Assembly: GCF_013155385.1 (NCBI RefSeq)
Contig: NZ_JABJUQ010000007.1
Span: 2,586,001-2,650,000 of the forward strand
Source of the DNA: Bacillus sp. WMMC1349
GTDB taxonomy: Bacteria; Bacillota; Bacilli; Bacillales; Bacillaceae
Length of the DNA stretch: 64,000 nt
Direction of reading: 5' to 3'
Shown here: one piece after another, positions 7,926 through 14,370 of the stretch
How positions within the stretch are numbered: the first letter of the stretch is position 1
Layout: the number at the start of each line of letters is the position of its first letter
The notes under the pieces: model-generated
What the model was told of the DNA's origin: nothing
Seen by the model: the letters and a program-made list of their open reading frames with translations, nothing else
Database searches by the model: none
Translations under genes and position numbers: made by a program

Positions 7926-8609
7926 TTATTTTTGTGATGTATGATCCTTCTCTAAAAGATAATTATAAAGAAGAGTTTCAAGTAATTTATATCCTTTATG
8001 ATAACCAGGGGAATTGGCCCCTATCATAGATACAATAAAACCAAAAATTACAATGAAAATAATATTTAAATATAAAGAAAAGTCAATTTTAGGTTGATTT
8101 AAAAAAGCTACAATAGATCCTGCAATAAAACTAGGAATTACAACTTTTAAATATGATTTAAAGGTGTACGATTCTAGGGTAGAATTTTTAGCTTTTAATA
8201 AAGGTAAGATATATTTTTCAATATCATTAGTAGAAAATGAACTTTTCTCTAAACGCCTTCTAAAAGCTTTGTAACATAACGCGTATCGCAAATGATAATA
8301 ACCCTCGTATTCACCCAATCTGTAAAATTTATTAAGTTCCCTTCCTAAATAAACAGCGTAAATTGCTAGACCTAAAAGAATACAAAGAATTAAATAACCA
8401 ATATCTAGTTTAACAATTATGGGTAAGATATCAACTAAATACGTAGCAATATAAATAACCGAGAGAATAAAAAAACGAATAAAAATTTCTTTCTTTTCTC
8501 TTTTATCCTTTTCTGTATGTAAAAAAGGAGAGTCCCAAAAAATATTCTTAAAACTCCGTGCTTTATCAATCTCTTCCTTTAAATCATATAATTCCTTATT
8601 TATATCCAT
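7926..8609 (-). CDS. Unknown four-helix membrane protein in prophage
   Basis: 227 residues. After a charged N-terminal helix (DLKEEIDKARSF) come two membrane segments (about 46-66 and 70-90), a soluble middle rich in Arg/Tyr (YRLGEYEGYYHLRYALCYKA), and two more segments (about 155-172 and 180-198) before a charged tail. The ATG follows GGGAGGG by seven bases. AT-rich like the next gene downstream (6991-7809), from which it is separated by 116 bases without a clear terminator, so they may be cotranscribed. No family is recognised. Confidence 0.6.
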   Translation of the reverse strand: MDINKELYDLKEEIDKARSFKNIFWDSPFLHTEKDKREKKEIFIRFFILSVIYIATYLVDILPIIVKLDIGYLILCILLGLAIYAVYLGRELNKFYRLGEYEGYYHLRYALCYKAFRRRLEKSSFSTNDIEKYILPLLKAKNSTLESYTFKSYLKVVIPSFIAGSIVAFLNQPKIDFSLYLNIIFIVIFGFIVSMIGANSPGYHKGYKLLETLLYNYLLEKDHTSQK

Positions 8610-8699
8610 AAGATAACCCTCCCTATCCTATAACTGTATATTTACGATTAAAATAGAGATGGGTTTCAATTAACCGAACAATTGCATACTAATACTGTT

Positions 8700-9053
8700 T
8701 TATATATCCCTTTTTTCCTTAACCTCTTCCTCTGCAACATGCAGAAACATTGCAGAAGCCATAGAAACTAGAATTATCAACATCGTAATAAACTGCTTAA
8801 AATCATCGATAAATCTATCAACGTAAAGAACAAGGCAGCTTCCACAAAGGAGAAAGAAAATTGTTTTAAAGAACCAGTTATCAACGGCTGTCATGATCAC
8901 AGCGCACATCGTAATGCCTATGATCAGCGAATATTCTCCGATTTCGGGTTTATACACCCACAGATAGCCTGTGAAGAAGCCACCGCCAAGAACAATCAAC
9001 ACCGCTTTTATAACCTTAAGTTCTTTTATTTTTATCCCCCTCGTCTTCGTCAA
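8700..9053 (-). CDS. Small phage membrane protein
   Basis: 117 residues at most, with four closely spaced hydrophobic segments (about 14-32, 36-54, 59-78, 88-104) and a charged end (EEEVKEKRDI). The start is uncertain: TTG at 9053 lies inside the upstream gene without a good ribosome site, while GTG at 9002 has AAGG about 11 bases upstream and would give 100 residues. It overlaps the upstream gene and is probably translationally coupled to it. Function unknown. Confidence 0.5.
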   Translation of the reverse strand: MTKTRGIKIKELKVIKAVLIVLGGGFFTGYLWVYKPEIGEYSLIIGITMCAVIMTAVDNWFFKTIFFLLCGSCLVLYVDRFIDDFKQFITMLIILVSMASAMFLHVAEEEVKEKRDI

Positions 9054-9249
9054 ATAGCATTTTAAAGGTGTTCTCGATCATATCAATATGTCTTTCAATC
9101 TGTTCATTTGTCATTTCTTCAAAATCTGGTCCATGTCCAGGAACATGGACAGACGACGCTTTTTCGATCATCCGTTCCCGTTCGATATAATTTTCGAAAT
9201 CTGCATCAAATTCCTCTTCCGTCATATTGCACTGGAAACAATCGCACAT
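9016..9249 (-). CDS. Acidic phage hypothetical protein
   Basis: 77 residues starting MCDCFQCNMTEEEFDADFEN, very acidic, with a Cys-x-Cys-x-x-Cys N-terminus that could bind a metal, and a C-terminal helix (EQIERHIDMIENTFKMLF). GGAG lies nine bases before the ATG. Its 3' end overlaps the next membrane-protein gene. The family is not recognised. Confidence 0.55.
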   Translation of the reverse strand: MCDCFQCNMTEEEFDADFENYIERERMIEKASSVHVPGHGPDFEEMTNEQIERHIDMIENTFKMLFDEDEGDKNKRT

Positions 9250-9383
9250 TATATCATTCTCCTTCCCTGCTCCCGTCGCTCATACTATCCCTTCAAGCAA
9301 TTTCAAAATGTCGTCTATATCCTTTTCCTCGATATAATAACGTTTTGCTCTTCAGCATATGAATTTGATTTTTTGCATGACTG

Positions 9384-9485
9384 TTACCCATTCTTGTAAA
9401 GCGCGTAAATTCCCGGCGCTCCCGTCACCGTCAGCTCCTTTTCAGCCTGTTCGATAAGAAAGTTCAGAGCGGCTACCTCTATATC
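9384..9485 (-). pseudogene. C-terminal remnant of a phage gene
   Basis: A 33-codon tail reading DIEVAALNFLIEQAEKELTV, then GAPGIYALYKNG and stop. It has no start codon. It abuts the broken end of the next fragment at 9486, suggesting that a deletion joined two unrelated gene pieces. Confidence 0.4.
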
Positions 9486-9758
9486 GCCTCAGCCAGTCGG
9501 ATAGAAGGACCAGATACTTTTGAACCCCCACGCGGATATTCATAAACTGCATTTTCTGCTAACAGTCTTCTTTCACAGGCTTTCTTAATGCGTTCAAAAG
9601 CTGCATAAACATCACGAGGAAACTTTTTTGCCATAGCCATACATAGCCGCTTGTACTTCCTGTGCCCGACGGCTTACTATTGCTTCTGTAGTAACGCTTG
9701 TGGTCTGCTTGCTTTCCGGAACATAGTCTGAATAATCAACCTTAGATAATCCGTTCAT
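9486..9758 (-). pseudogene. Conserved early phage protein, frameshifted and truncated
   Basis: Starts MNGLSKVDYSDYVPESKQTT, continues to EVQAAM, then shifts frame. In the new frame the sequence is AKKFPRDVYAAFERIKKACE, then EYPRGGSKVSGPSIRLAEAI, where it ends. I recognise the FPRD...ERI..AC..YPRGG..VSGPSIRLAE pattern from a conserved protein of Bacillus and Listeria prophages usually found beside recombination genes; intact versions go on for well over 100 more residues. The start overlaps the stop of the upstream gene by ATGA. Both a frameshift and a 3' deletion are visible. Confidence 0.6.
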
Positions 9759-9946
9759 TTTGCTGCCCCCACCTTTCTTTTATAGGCTTCTGTGCCTAGC
9801 TTTTGCCATTCTCGATAAGCATCCATCGAAGGGAAGCGAAATAGAACCTTTCCACGCTTATCGATAAAGATAGAACCTCCAACCTGTGTCAGCCGGTCTT
9901 GATCACCAGGTCTTTCGCTAAATGGTGCAGTGATTGCTTTTGCCAT
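9755..9946 (-). CDS. Small phage protein
   Basis: 63 residues, starting MAKAITAPFSERPGDQDRLT and containing GGSIFIDKRGKVLFRFPSMD. AGGGGG lies eight bases before the ATG at 9946. It looks like a small beta-rich domain, with no membrane segment. It is translationally coupled by ATGA overlap to the broken conserved gene downstream. Function unknown. Confidence 0.55.
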   Translation of the reverse strand: MAKAITAPFSERPGDQDRLTQVGGSIFIDKRGKVLFRFPSMDAYREWQKLGTEAYKRKVGAAK

Positions 9947-10031
9947 ATTCAAAACCCCCTTGATTTTTTAAGAGTCGTTTGATAAACTATTTTCATCTTT
10001 ATTTTTCTTTTTTTTTTTCGCCATCGCCCAC

Positions 10032-10232
10032 TTATCCTGTGAGTGGGCTCTTTTTTTTATTGCCCCGCAAAAAATTCAAACCTCTTTCCAAGTTCTCTAT
10101 TAAAATCTCTTCTCCACAATCAATGACATAATCATCCGTTGGCATCACTTCATCTTCAAAAAAATCTTTTTTTGTTTCTGGTTCTGTGAGTCTGTCATGC
10201 CAGTTGTTTAAAACCATTGGATTTTCAATCAT
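10032..10232 (-). CDS. yqaI: YqaI-like prophage protein
   Basis: 66 residues beginning MIENPMVLNNWHDRLTEPET and containing DDYVIDCGEEILIENLER, which I recognise as close to YqaI of the B. subtilis skin element (ENPMV.NNWHD...VIDGGE). The ATG at 10232 is chosen because AGAAAGGAG precedes it; upstream frame extension lacks a ribosome site. It follows the YqaH-like gene, the same order as in skin. Function is not known. The stop codon lies inside a hairpin whose T-run points the other way. Confidence 0.75.
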   Translation of the reverse strand: MIENPMVLNNWHDRLTEPETKKDFFEDEVMPTDDYVIDCGEEILIENLERGLNFLRGNKKKSPLTG

Positions 10233-10359
10233 TATTATTCTCCTTTCTGTATTTGGCTGCTCTTTCATCCCATAAAATATGTAGTTCTGGATAGTTTCGT
10301 ATTCTTGCACACCAAGCGAACTTCTAACACCTTGACTGGTTTATGAACAAAGTGAACCA

Positions 10360-10617
10360 TCAATTGACATACCTCCGTATGACTGCTAGATTGACGCCTC
10401 TTTGTTGCATTTTCATAGCTGTTTGATACAACTTCCCTTTGTTTGCTAGACGGCTGATGTCCTCAGTTAACACTTTGATAGTTCCGGCTAAACTTATCGC
10501 CTCTTCATAATCACTATCTCTTAATGCTTCTAAAAGCATGGTTGACAAATCCTCAGCTGATTCTATTTTCCGTTTCACCCGTGGAACATCATCTTTAAAA
10601 AAGTCGCCTGTATTCAG
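10360..10617 (-). CDS. yqaH: YqaH-like prophage protein (probable CTG start)
   Basis: 85 residues containing VKRKIESAEDLSTMLLEALR, DYEEAISLAGTIKVL and NKGKLYQTAMKMQQRG, matching the helical YqaH family of skin. B. subtilis YqaH has been described as a DnaA- and Spo0A-binding protein that blocks replication initiation when overexpressed. The start is inferred as CTG at 10617: AGGAGG lies seven bases upstream and the resulting length is what I recall for YqaH. The nearest upstream TTG (giving LPLFLWDKP) would place that ribosome site inside the gene. It precedes yqaI in the same direction. Confidence 0.7.
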   Translation of the reverse strand: MNTGDFFKDDVPRVKRKIESAEDLSTMLLEALRDSDYEEAISLAGTIKVLTEDISRLANKGKLYQTAMKMQQRGVNLAVIRRYVN

Positions 10618-10671
10618 GCTAAAACCTCCTGAGGGCTTGTCCCATAAAAAAAGGGGAAGCAAAAAAATGAT

Positions 10672-10812
10672 TTAAACTTTGAGTTTTAATTCTTTATCTG
10701 TCGTGAAGTAAGGCTCAAATGCTTTTCGGAAACACTCCTCTCGATCCATCGTGCCGTATACTTCTTTTCCAACTTTGAGGTTTGTTTTCTTTTTCTTTTT
10801 TTCTTTTGCCAT
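10672..10812 (-). CDS. 46-residue basic small protein
   Basis: Reads MAKEKKKKKTNLKVGKEVYG and continues TMDREECFRKAFEPYFTT to LKV. The N-terminus is a lysine run. It sits directly upstream of yqaH in the early phage operon, downstream of the Cro-type remnant and the operator. AGGTGATC lies before the ATG. No family is recognised. Confidence 0.5.
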   Translation of the reverse strand: MAKEKKKKKTNLKVGKEVYGTMDREECFRKAFEPYFTTDKELKLKV

Positions 10813-10885
10813 TAAGATCACCTCACTTCAATGTATTCACGTTGGACAGTTGGACTGACCTGATGATTATAATGTGTTTGTTTTT

Positions 10886-10900
10886 GTGATGTTACATCAC
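10886..10900. promoter_or_regulatory. Prophage operator dyad 1
   Basis: GTGATGTTACATCAC is a perfect inverted repeat of GTGATGT around one central base, upstream of the small early genes. The same half-site recurs at 11111 and 11137 in front of the repressor gene, as expected for lambdoid-like operators bound by the repressor/Cro pair. Confidence 0.65.
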
Positions 10901-10904
10901 ATTT

Positions 10905-11080
10905 TTCTATAAAAAAATGGATTCATTAAACTCCAAGTCTTCCTCAGTCTTTGGGCCACGTTAACACTTGGCTTTTGTCCATTTTCAATTTTCGTATAGT
11001 GAGATATTTCCATTTCAGATTTAATAGCAACTTCAGCATGATTGTCATCTTTACGTATAAGATATTCTTTAAGTCAACTG
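10905..11080 (-). pseudogene. Cro-like HTH regulator remnant
   Basis: The minus strand reads LKEYLIRKDDNHAEVAIKSE and then HYTKIENGQKPSVNVAQRLR, an XRE-type helix-turn-helix with the typical Y.KIENG..PSV...Q motif. The frame has no start and lacks a normal C-terminus, and the upstream codons are interrupted. It lies divergent to the repressor, the usual place of Cro in skin-type elements. Limits are approximate. Confidence 0.55.
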
Positions 11081-11110
11081 TTTGTATCCACAGATCAAAG
11101 CGTCTCCTTT

Positions 11111-11125
11111 GTGATGATTCAACAC
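11111..11125. promoter_or_regulatory. Prophage operator dyad 2
   Basis: GTGATGATTCAACAC is an imperfect dyad, six of seven arm positions complementary, sharing the GTGATG half-site with the perfect dyad at 10886. It lies 61 bases before the repressor ATG. Confidence 0.5.
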
Positions 11126-11136
11126 AATTATTTTTT

Positions 11137-11151
11137 GTGATTCTTTGTCAC
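11137..11151. promoter_or_regulatory. Prophage operator dyad 3
   Basis: GTGATTCTTTGTCAC has the GTGA...TCAC outline of the other two dyads, with weaker inner pairing. It lies 26 bases downstream of dyad 2 (centre to centre) and next to TAAAAT, a possible -10 of the repressor promoter. Confidence 0.45.
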
Positions 11152-11186
11152 TTAAAATAGAGTTAAATTTGTAAGGAGCTATTTAT

Positions 11187-11543
11187 ATGACTTTAGGAGA
11201 AAGAATAAGAATATTTAGGAATAAACAAAGTCCACGGCTCTCCCAAGAAGCATTGTCAAAAAAACTTGGTTTGAATCGAGCTACTTAGCCGAGATATGAA
11301 ACAGGGGACAATGAACCTGATTACGAAACCCTTATAAAAATCGCTGACTTTTATGAAGTATCCTTGGATTATTTAATTCGAGGAGTAGATAAACAAGAGA
11401 AAGATAAAGTCTTCACCGAAGAAGCAAAGCCAAAATTATTTATTGCTGCCCATGATGGTAAAGTCACTGATGAAATTGTTGATGCTGCTCTTGAAATCTT
11501 CGTCGAACAATTGAAGGAAGGCCGCAAAAAAAAATCTGATTAA
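11187..11543 (+). pseudogene. Skin/phage-type repressor with an in-frame TAG in the HTH
   Basis: The 118-codon frame starts MTLGERIRIFRNKQSPRLSQ, with GTAAGGAG before the ATG, and carries an XRE-type HTH: LSQEALSKKLGLNRAT, then TAG at codon 34, then PRYETGDNEPDYETLIKIAD. The C-terminal half (YLIRGVDKQEKDK..., VTDEIVDAALEIFVEQL) is typical of SknR/Xre prophage repressors. In relatives the interrupted spot reads T-Y-S-R-Y-E. Here the DNA ACTTAGCCGAGATAT differs from ACTTATAGCCGATAT by a two-base loss and a two-base gain, so the frame is restored but a stop created. The repressor should be non-functional unless the stop is read through. Confidence 0.75.
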
Positions 11544-11896
11544 GCAAAGGTATTGCAATGTCCTATATATATCTTTGTTTATTCTGTTTAAATTCTGTTT
11601 ACTAATAAGATTTGGATTCTCATCCGGATTGGATCAGAATCCTCTTTTGGAAAGTTAAATTTTACAAGTCGATAAATCCTTTAATATCAATGGTTTCAGC
11701 CTTTGTCTTCATCTGGATTCTCTTTCGGAAAAAGTGAGGTTTGGAACCATTTGTAAATGCCCTCAAAAAATTTCGGGGGATTTTGTGTTTAAAAAACTGG
11801 TGAAATATTAAATTTATTGGATTTTTTATTGAAAAAAAGTGTAATTTGACCTATGATAAAAGACGCAATAACAAAATGAACTGGAGGAAAATTTTG
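11544..11896. other. Gene-free stretch with repressor terminator
   Basis: No protein frame with a ribosome site is visible. A GGATTCTCATCC/GGATCAGAATCC hairpin followed by TCTTTT at 11614-11648 ends the repressor transcript. The rest is AT-rich and probably holds the promoter of the gene at 11897. Confidence 0.5.
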
Positions 11897-12247
11897 ATGT
11901 CAGAATCAAACGTTGCTGTGAATGTGAATTTAAATACTGCTACAGGAAAATCATATTTTGATGGTGGATTACTTCAATACATTGGGTGGGTTATATTAGG
12001 TACTTTAGTAACAATATTCACTCTAGGAATCTGTTATCCTTGGGCATTAACTATGATTTTTGGATGGAAAATAAACCATACTGTAATCGAAGGTAGAAGA
12101 TTGAAATTTAATGGGTCAGCCATAGGTCTATTTGGATTATGGATAAAATGGTGGTTTTTATGCATTATTACTTTAGGTATATATAGTTTTTGGATTTTTA
12201 TTTCTCTTGAAAAATGGAAAACCAAACATACTACTTTTGTAAATTAG
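11897..12247 (+). CDS. DUF898-like small membrane protein
   Basis: 116 residues starting MSESNVAVNVNLNTATGKSY, with FDGGLLQYIGW, a membrane segment at about 27-55 (GTLVTIFTLGICYPWAL) and another at about 82-102 (WWFLCIITLGIYSFWIFI), ending EKWKTKHT. The repeated TLGI(C/Y).PWA/SFW pattern is that of DUF898-type membrane proteins and of similar small proteins encoded near phage repressors. The ATG at 11897 has GGAGG nine bases upstream; an earlier in-frame start lacks one. Function unknown. A terminator (CCCTC/GAGGG then TTTT) follows at 12249-12270. Confidence 0.65.
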   Translation: MSESNVAVNVNLNTATGKSYFDGGLLQYIGWVILGTLVTIFTLGICYPWALTMIFGWKINHTVIEGRRLKFNGSAIGLFGLWIKWWFLCIITLGIYSFWIFISLEKWKTKHTTFVN

Positions 12248-12344
12248 TGCCCCTCTTATGAGGGTTTTCTTTAAGCCCCAAAACAGAACTTAAGTTCCTA
12301 ATTATATTACAAAATTTAACAATAGAGATTAGGAGGAATCCGCC

Positions 12345-12808
12345 TTGCTGTATACTAATAGTCACTTAGAAGATTGGATTGAAAACCTGTACAAAAAAAT
12401 GAACATCACTCAACCCGATCAAATCAGCTTAGATCGTATTGCTGAGGCGTTGAATATTAAAGTTGTACTCAAGTCTGCTCCTAGCTTTTCTTTTAAATAC
12501 AATGAAATGTATACGATTTCATTAGACGACCGAAAAAATAATCATGAACAATGGGATGATTTTTCTCATGAATTGTGCCATCCCTTCAGACATGAAGGTG
12601 ATGAAAAAACAGGACAGACTATCTTGAATACCAAGCAAATTATTTTTCATATCACTTTTGTATTCCCACTTTCATGCTCCGAAAAATGAAATTTCCCCAT
12701 AATCTATATAACACTGCTCATGTTATTGCCAAGACATTTAAAGTATCTGAACCATTTGCCAAAATCCGTTTAGATATGTACTTCAACAAAGTTCGCCTCA
12801 TCATCTAA
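12345..12808 (+). pseudogene. ImmA/IrrE metalloprotease (YqaB-like), one-base frameshift
   Basis: From a TTG start with AGGAGG eight bases upstream, the protein reads LYTNSHLEDWIENLYKKM, then ISLDRIAEALNIKV, then DDFSHELCHPFRHEGDE, with the HELCH zinc-protease motif. ImmA-type proteases cleave phage and ICE repressors to induce the element. After the run of six A at 12604-12609 the frame is lost and stops at 12689. Adding one A gives KNRTDYLEYQANYFSYHFCI, then PTFMLRKMKFPHN, through to the stop at 12806. The full protein would be about 154 residues, with a normal C-terminal domain. A real inactivating mutation, slippage or sequencing error are all possible. Confidence 0.8.
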
Positions 12809-13007
12809 CAAAAAAGAGCCTATAAAGGCTCTGATCCGGTTTGCTACAGTCATGCATAGCATTGGAAATGTGATTACGAACAGTTTTTTCACTTATAAAG
12901 AGCTCGCTTGCGATTTCCTTTGTTGTTTTGTCTTGAACGAGCAATTCGAACACTTCTCTTTCTCTCTTTGTTAGCAGCGGCTTTGATTGAAACTCTTTCT
13001 CCTTCAA
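12801..13007 (-). pseudogene. gerE: gerE, 5' part interrupted by the prophage
   Basis: GerE is the last mother-cell regulator of sporulation, a 74-residue LuxR-type DNA-binding protein controlling coat genes with sigma-K. Here residues 1-51 match GerE exactly as I remember the B. subtilis protein: MKEKEFQSKPLLTKREREVF through VRNHISNAM. From codon 52 the frame reads HDCSKPDQSLYRLFFVR and stops. The break falls at the end of the recognition helix, so the last DNA-binding helix and dimer surface are lost. The start is TTG with AAGGAGGG nine bases upstream, as in B. subtilis. The 5' part is undecayed, which suggests it is still used after excision. Confidence 0.9.
12810..12833 (-). terminator. 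Terminator just inside the prophage end
   Basis: On the minus strand AGAGCC/GGCTCT with a TTTATA-type loop is followed by TTTTTTGTT. It would stop leftward transcripts of the truncated gerE soon after the junction. On the plus strand it lies just past the immA stop without a T-run. Confidence 0.65.
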
Positions 13008-13073
13008 GTATTGTAACCCTCCTTGCTAAGGTGAGAGCTGATCTGAAACGAATGGGTTTCGATATAGTCGTGA

Positions 13074-13101
13074 TATCATATGAAATATCCATAAGGTCGG
13101 T
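13074..13101 (-). promoter_or_regulatory. Sigma-K-type promoter of gerE
   Basis: On the minus strand CATATGATA fits the sigma-K -10 consensus CATAnnnTA exactly, and AC lies 17 bases upstream as the short -35 element. It precedes the gerE start by about 65 bases. This agrees with the known sigma-K control of gerE. Confidence 0.65.
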
Positions 13102-13161
13102 GACGCTTCTGAAGGAGAAAAGCAGAAACGCAGACACCTATTTTTCTCTTTTAGCCTTAAC

Positions 13162-13857
13162 TTAAGGAAGGCATTTTAAAATCCAAGCGATTAGCCGCCA
13201 TCTTTTCGTGACATATACATGTGCTTTCTTTTTATGAACAGCTCTAATGATTTGCTCTGCCGCCTTCTCAGGAGAAGCGGACCAAAACAGCTTATCTCCT
13301 TTTGCCATTGCTGTATCGACAAAACCAGGCTGGATTTCAGTAATTGCGATATTTCCTTTGAATCTTTTCACTTTTTGTCTCAGACCTTGTAAATAATTTG
13401 AGACAAAAGCTTTTGAAGCGTTATAGGTGGCGGCGTGGCCGTTTCCTCTTAGTGCGGCAATCGATGATATGCCAATGAGATGACCATGTTCATTTTGAAT
13501 AAAGTGATTCAAAAACAGGTTTGAACATGCTACAAATCCTGTCACATTTACATCAATCGTTTCTTTTTCTTTTTCCCAATTCAATTCGTGTTCTAAATAT
13601 CCGACACCAGAACAAATAAAGACTGCATCCACTTTTCCTAGTTTATTCATCAAATCTGTTAGTTGTTTATTGACTTGTTCACTGTCAGCCACATCTAGTT
13701 TCTTTATAGATGAAGAATTGGGCAGTTCTTGTTGCAATTTTATTAACAACTCTTCTCGTCTTGCCACAAGCCCTAATTGAACTCCCTTTGCTGACAGGTT
13801 TCGAGCGAGAGCTTTACCAATACCGGAACTGGCGCCTACCACCACCGCTGTTTTCAT
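13162..13857 (-). CDS. Short-chain dehydrogenase/reductase
   Basis: 231 residues, a single-domain classical SDR. The N-terminal nucleotide motif is GASSGIG (residues 8-14), the CSG.G segment follows NVTG, and the catalytic Tyr/Lys are in YNASK around residues 145-149, with ISSIAA supplying the serine. PGFVDTAM is the usual late SDR motif. The C-terminus (KRWRLIAWILKCLP) is hydrophobic and could be a membrane anchor, as in YqjQ/DltE-like enzymes. It lies 24 bases after ysmA and is read into gerE without an obvious terminator. The substrate is unknown. B. subtilis 168, as I recall it, lacks this gene here. Confidence 0.85.
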   Translation of the reverse strand: MKTAVVVGASSGIGKALARNLSAKGVQLGLVARREELLIKLQQELPNSSSIKKLDVADSEQVNKQLTDLMNKLGKVDAVFICSGVGYLEHELNWEKEKETIDVNVTGFVACSNLFLNHFIQNEHGHLIGISSIAALRGNGHAATYNASKAFVSNYLQGLRQKVKRFKGNIAITEIQPGFVDTAMAKGDKLFWSASPEKAAEQIIRAVHKKKAHVYVTKRWRLIAWILKCLP

Positions 13858-13881
13858 TCTTATCCTCCCTTAAATTATTTC

Positions 13882-14370
13882 TCAGGAAATGTCTAAACTG
13901 GATAACCTTTGTTTTTCTTCTTTTGTCCAGTTTGCAGGGGTTCCTTTTTCTTTTGCGATTTTTACAATGACAGTATGACCTGTAAAACAAGGGATTCCCT
14001 CTTCGTTTTTAGCTAAGTAATGAAGCATGACTGAAGTTGTACCAACTGATGCTGTTTTAACACCAATTTTTAATGTCTCATGGAGCATGATTTGTCTGAG
14101 ATAATCACATTGCTGGCTGGCAACCACCACGATTGCACCGGTGTGTCTCCCATCCATTTCGATCCCTAATTGTTTAAGATAAGCAATTCTTGCTTCCTCA
14201 AAATAGATAAATGGCGTCACATTGTTCATATGTCCAAACATATCTGTTTCCGAAAAACGAACATTTACTTCATCAAAAAAGCGAAATGATTCACACCATT
14301 CTTCAAATGGCTCTCCAATATAACCTGGTAGTTTCAATGTTTTCCATCCCCTTTTTATAAATGAAAACAC
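13882..14370 (-). CDS. ysmA: Hotdog-fold acyl-CoA thioesterase YsmA
   Basis: 162 residues with the 4-hydroxybenzoyl-CoA thioesterase hotdog core: VRFSETDMFGHMNNVTPFIY supplies the catalytic Asp and the HxN motif, followed by the FEEARIAYL helix and CDYLRQIMLHETLKIGVK strands. It occupies the ysmA place between sdhB and gerE. It has an N-terminal extension of about 30 residues before the core compared with typical members. Substrate unknown, likely acyl-CoA or acyl-ACP. Confidence 0.85.
   Translation of the reverse strand: MFSFIKRGWKTLKLPGYIGEPFEEWCESFRFFDEVNVRFSETDMFGHMNNVTPFIYFEEARIAYLKQLGIEMDGRHTGAIVVVASQQCDYLRQIMLHETLKIGVKTASVGTTSVMLHYLAKNEEGIPCFTGHTVIVKIAKEKGTPANWTKEEKQRLSSLDIS

Larger units (their letters stand above)
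1..12855. mobile_element. Decayed skin/PBSX-like prophage, one end, inserted in gerE
   Basis: The segment holds phage-type genes on both strands: LXG toxin and immunity, M15 endolysin, holin, XhlA, a terminase fragment, YqaI- and YqaH-like early genes, a Cro/repressor switch and ImmA. None belongs to the core gene order that starts at gerE. The right boundary is where the gerE reading frame stops matching GerE, after codon 51 near 12,852-12,857. The left end lies outside the window. At least six genes are broken, and lysis genes lie only about 7 kb from the repressor, so the head and tail genes seen in intact relatives are missing from this part. No integrase or recombinase gene is visible here; in skin the serine recombinase sits at the end opposite yqaB/immA, which would put it left of position 1. 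Element identity is inferred from gene content. Confidence 0.88.

Noticed and set aside
8641..8700. Possible promoter in the gap before the 227-residue membrane gene's neighbour
   Set aside because: The AT-rich gap allows many -10-like words, and none has a convincing -35 partner.
10951..11160. Plus-strand 69-codon frame in the immunity region
   Set aside because: It overlaps the Cro remnant and an operator; the minus strand carries the recognisable HTH motif.
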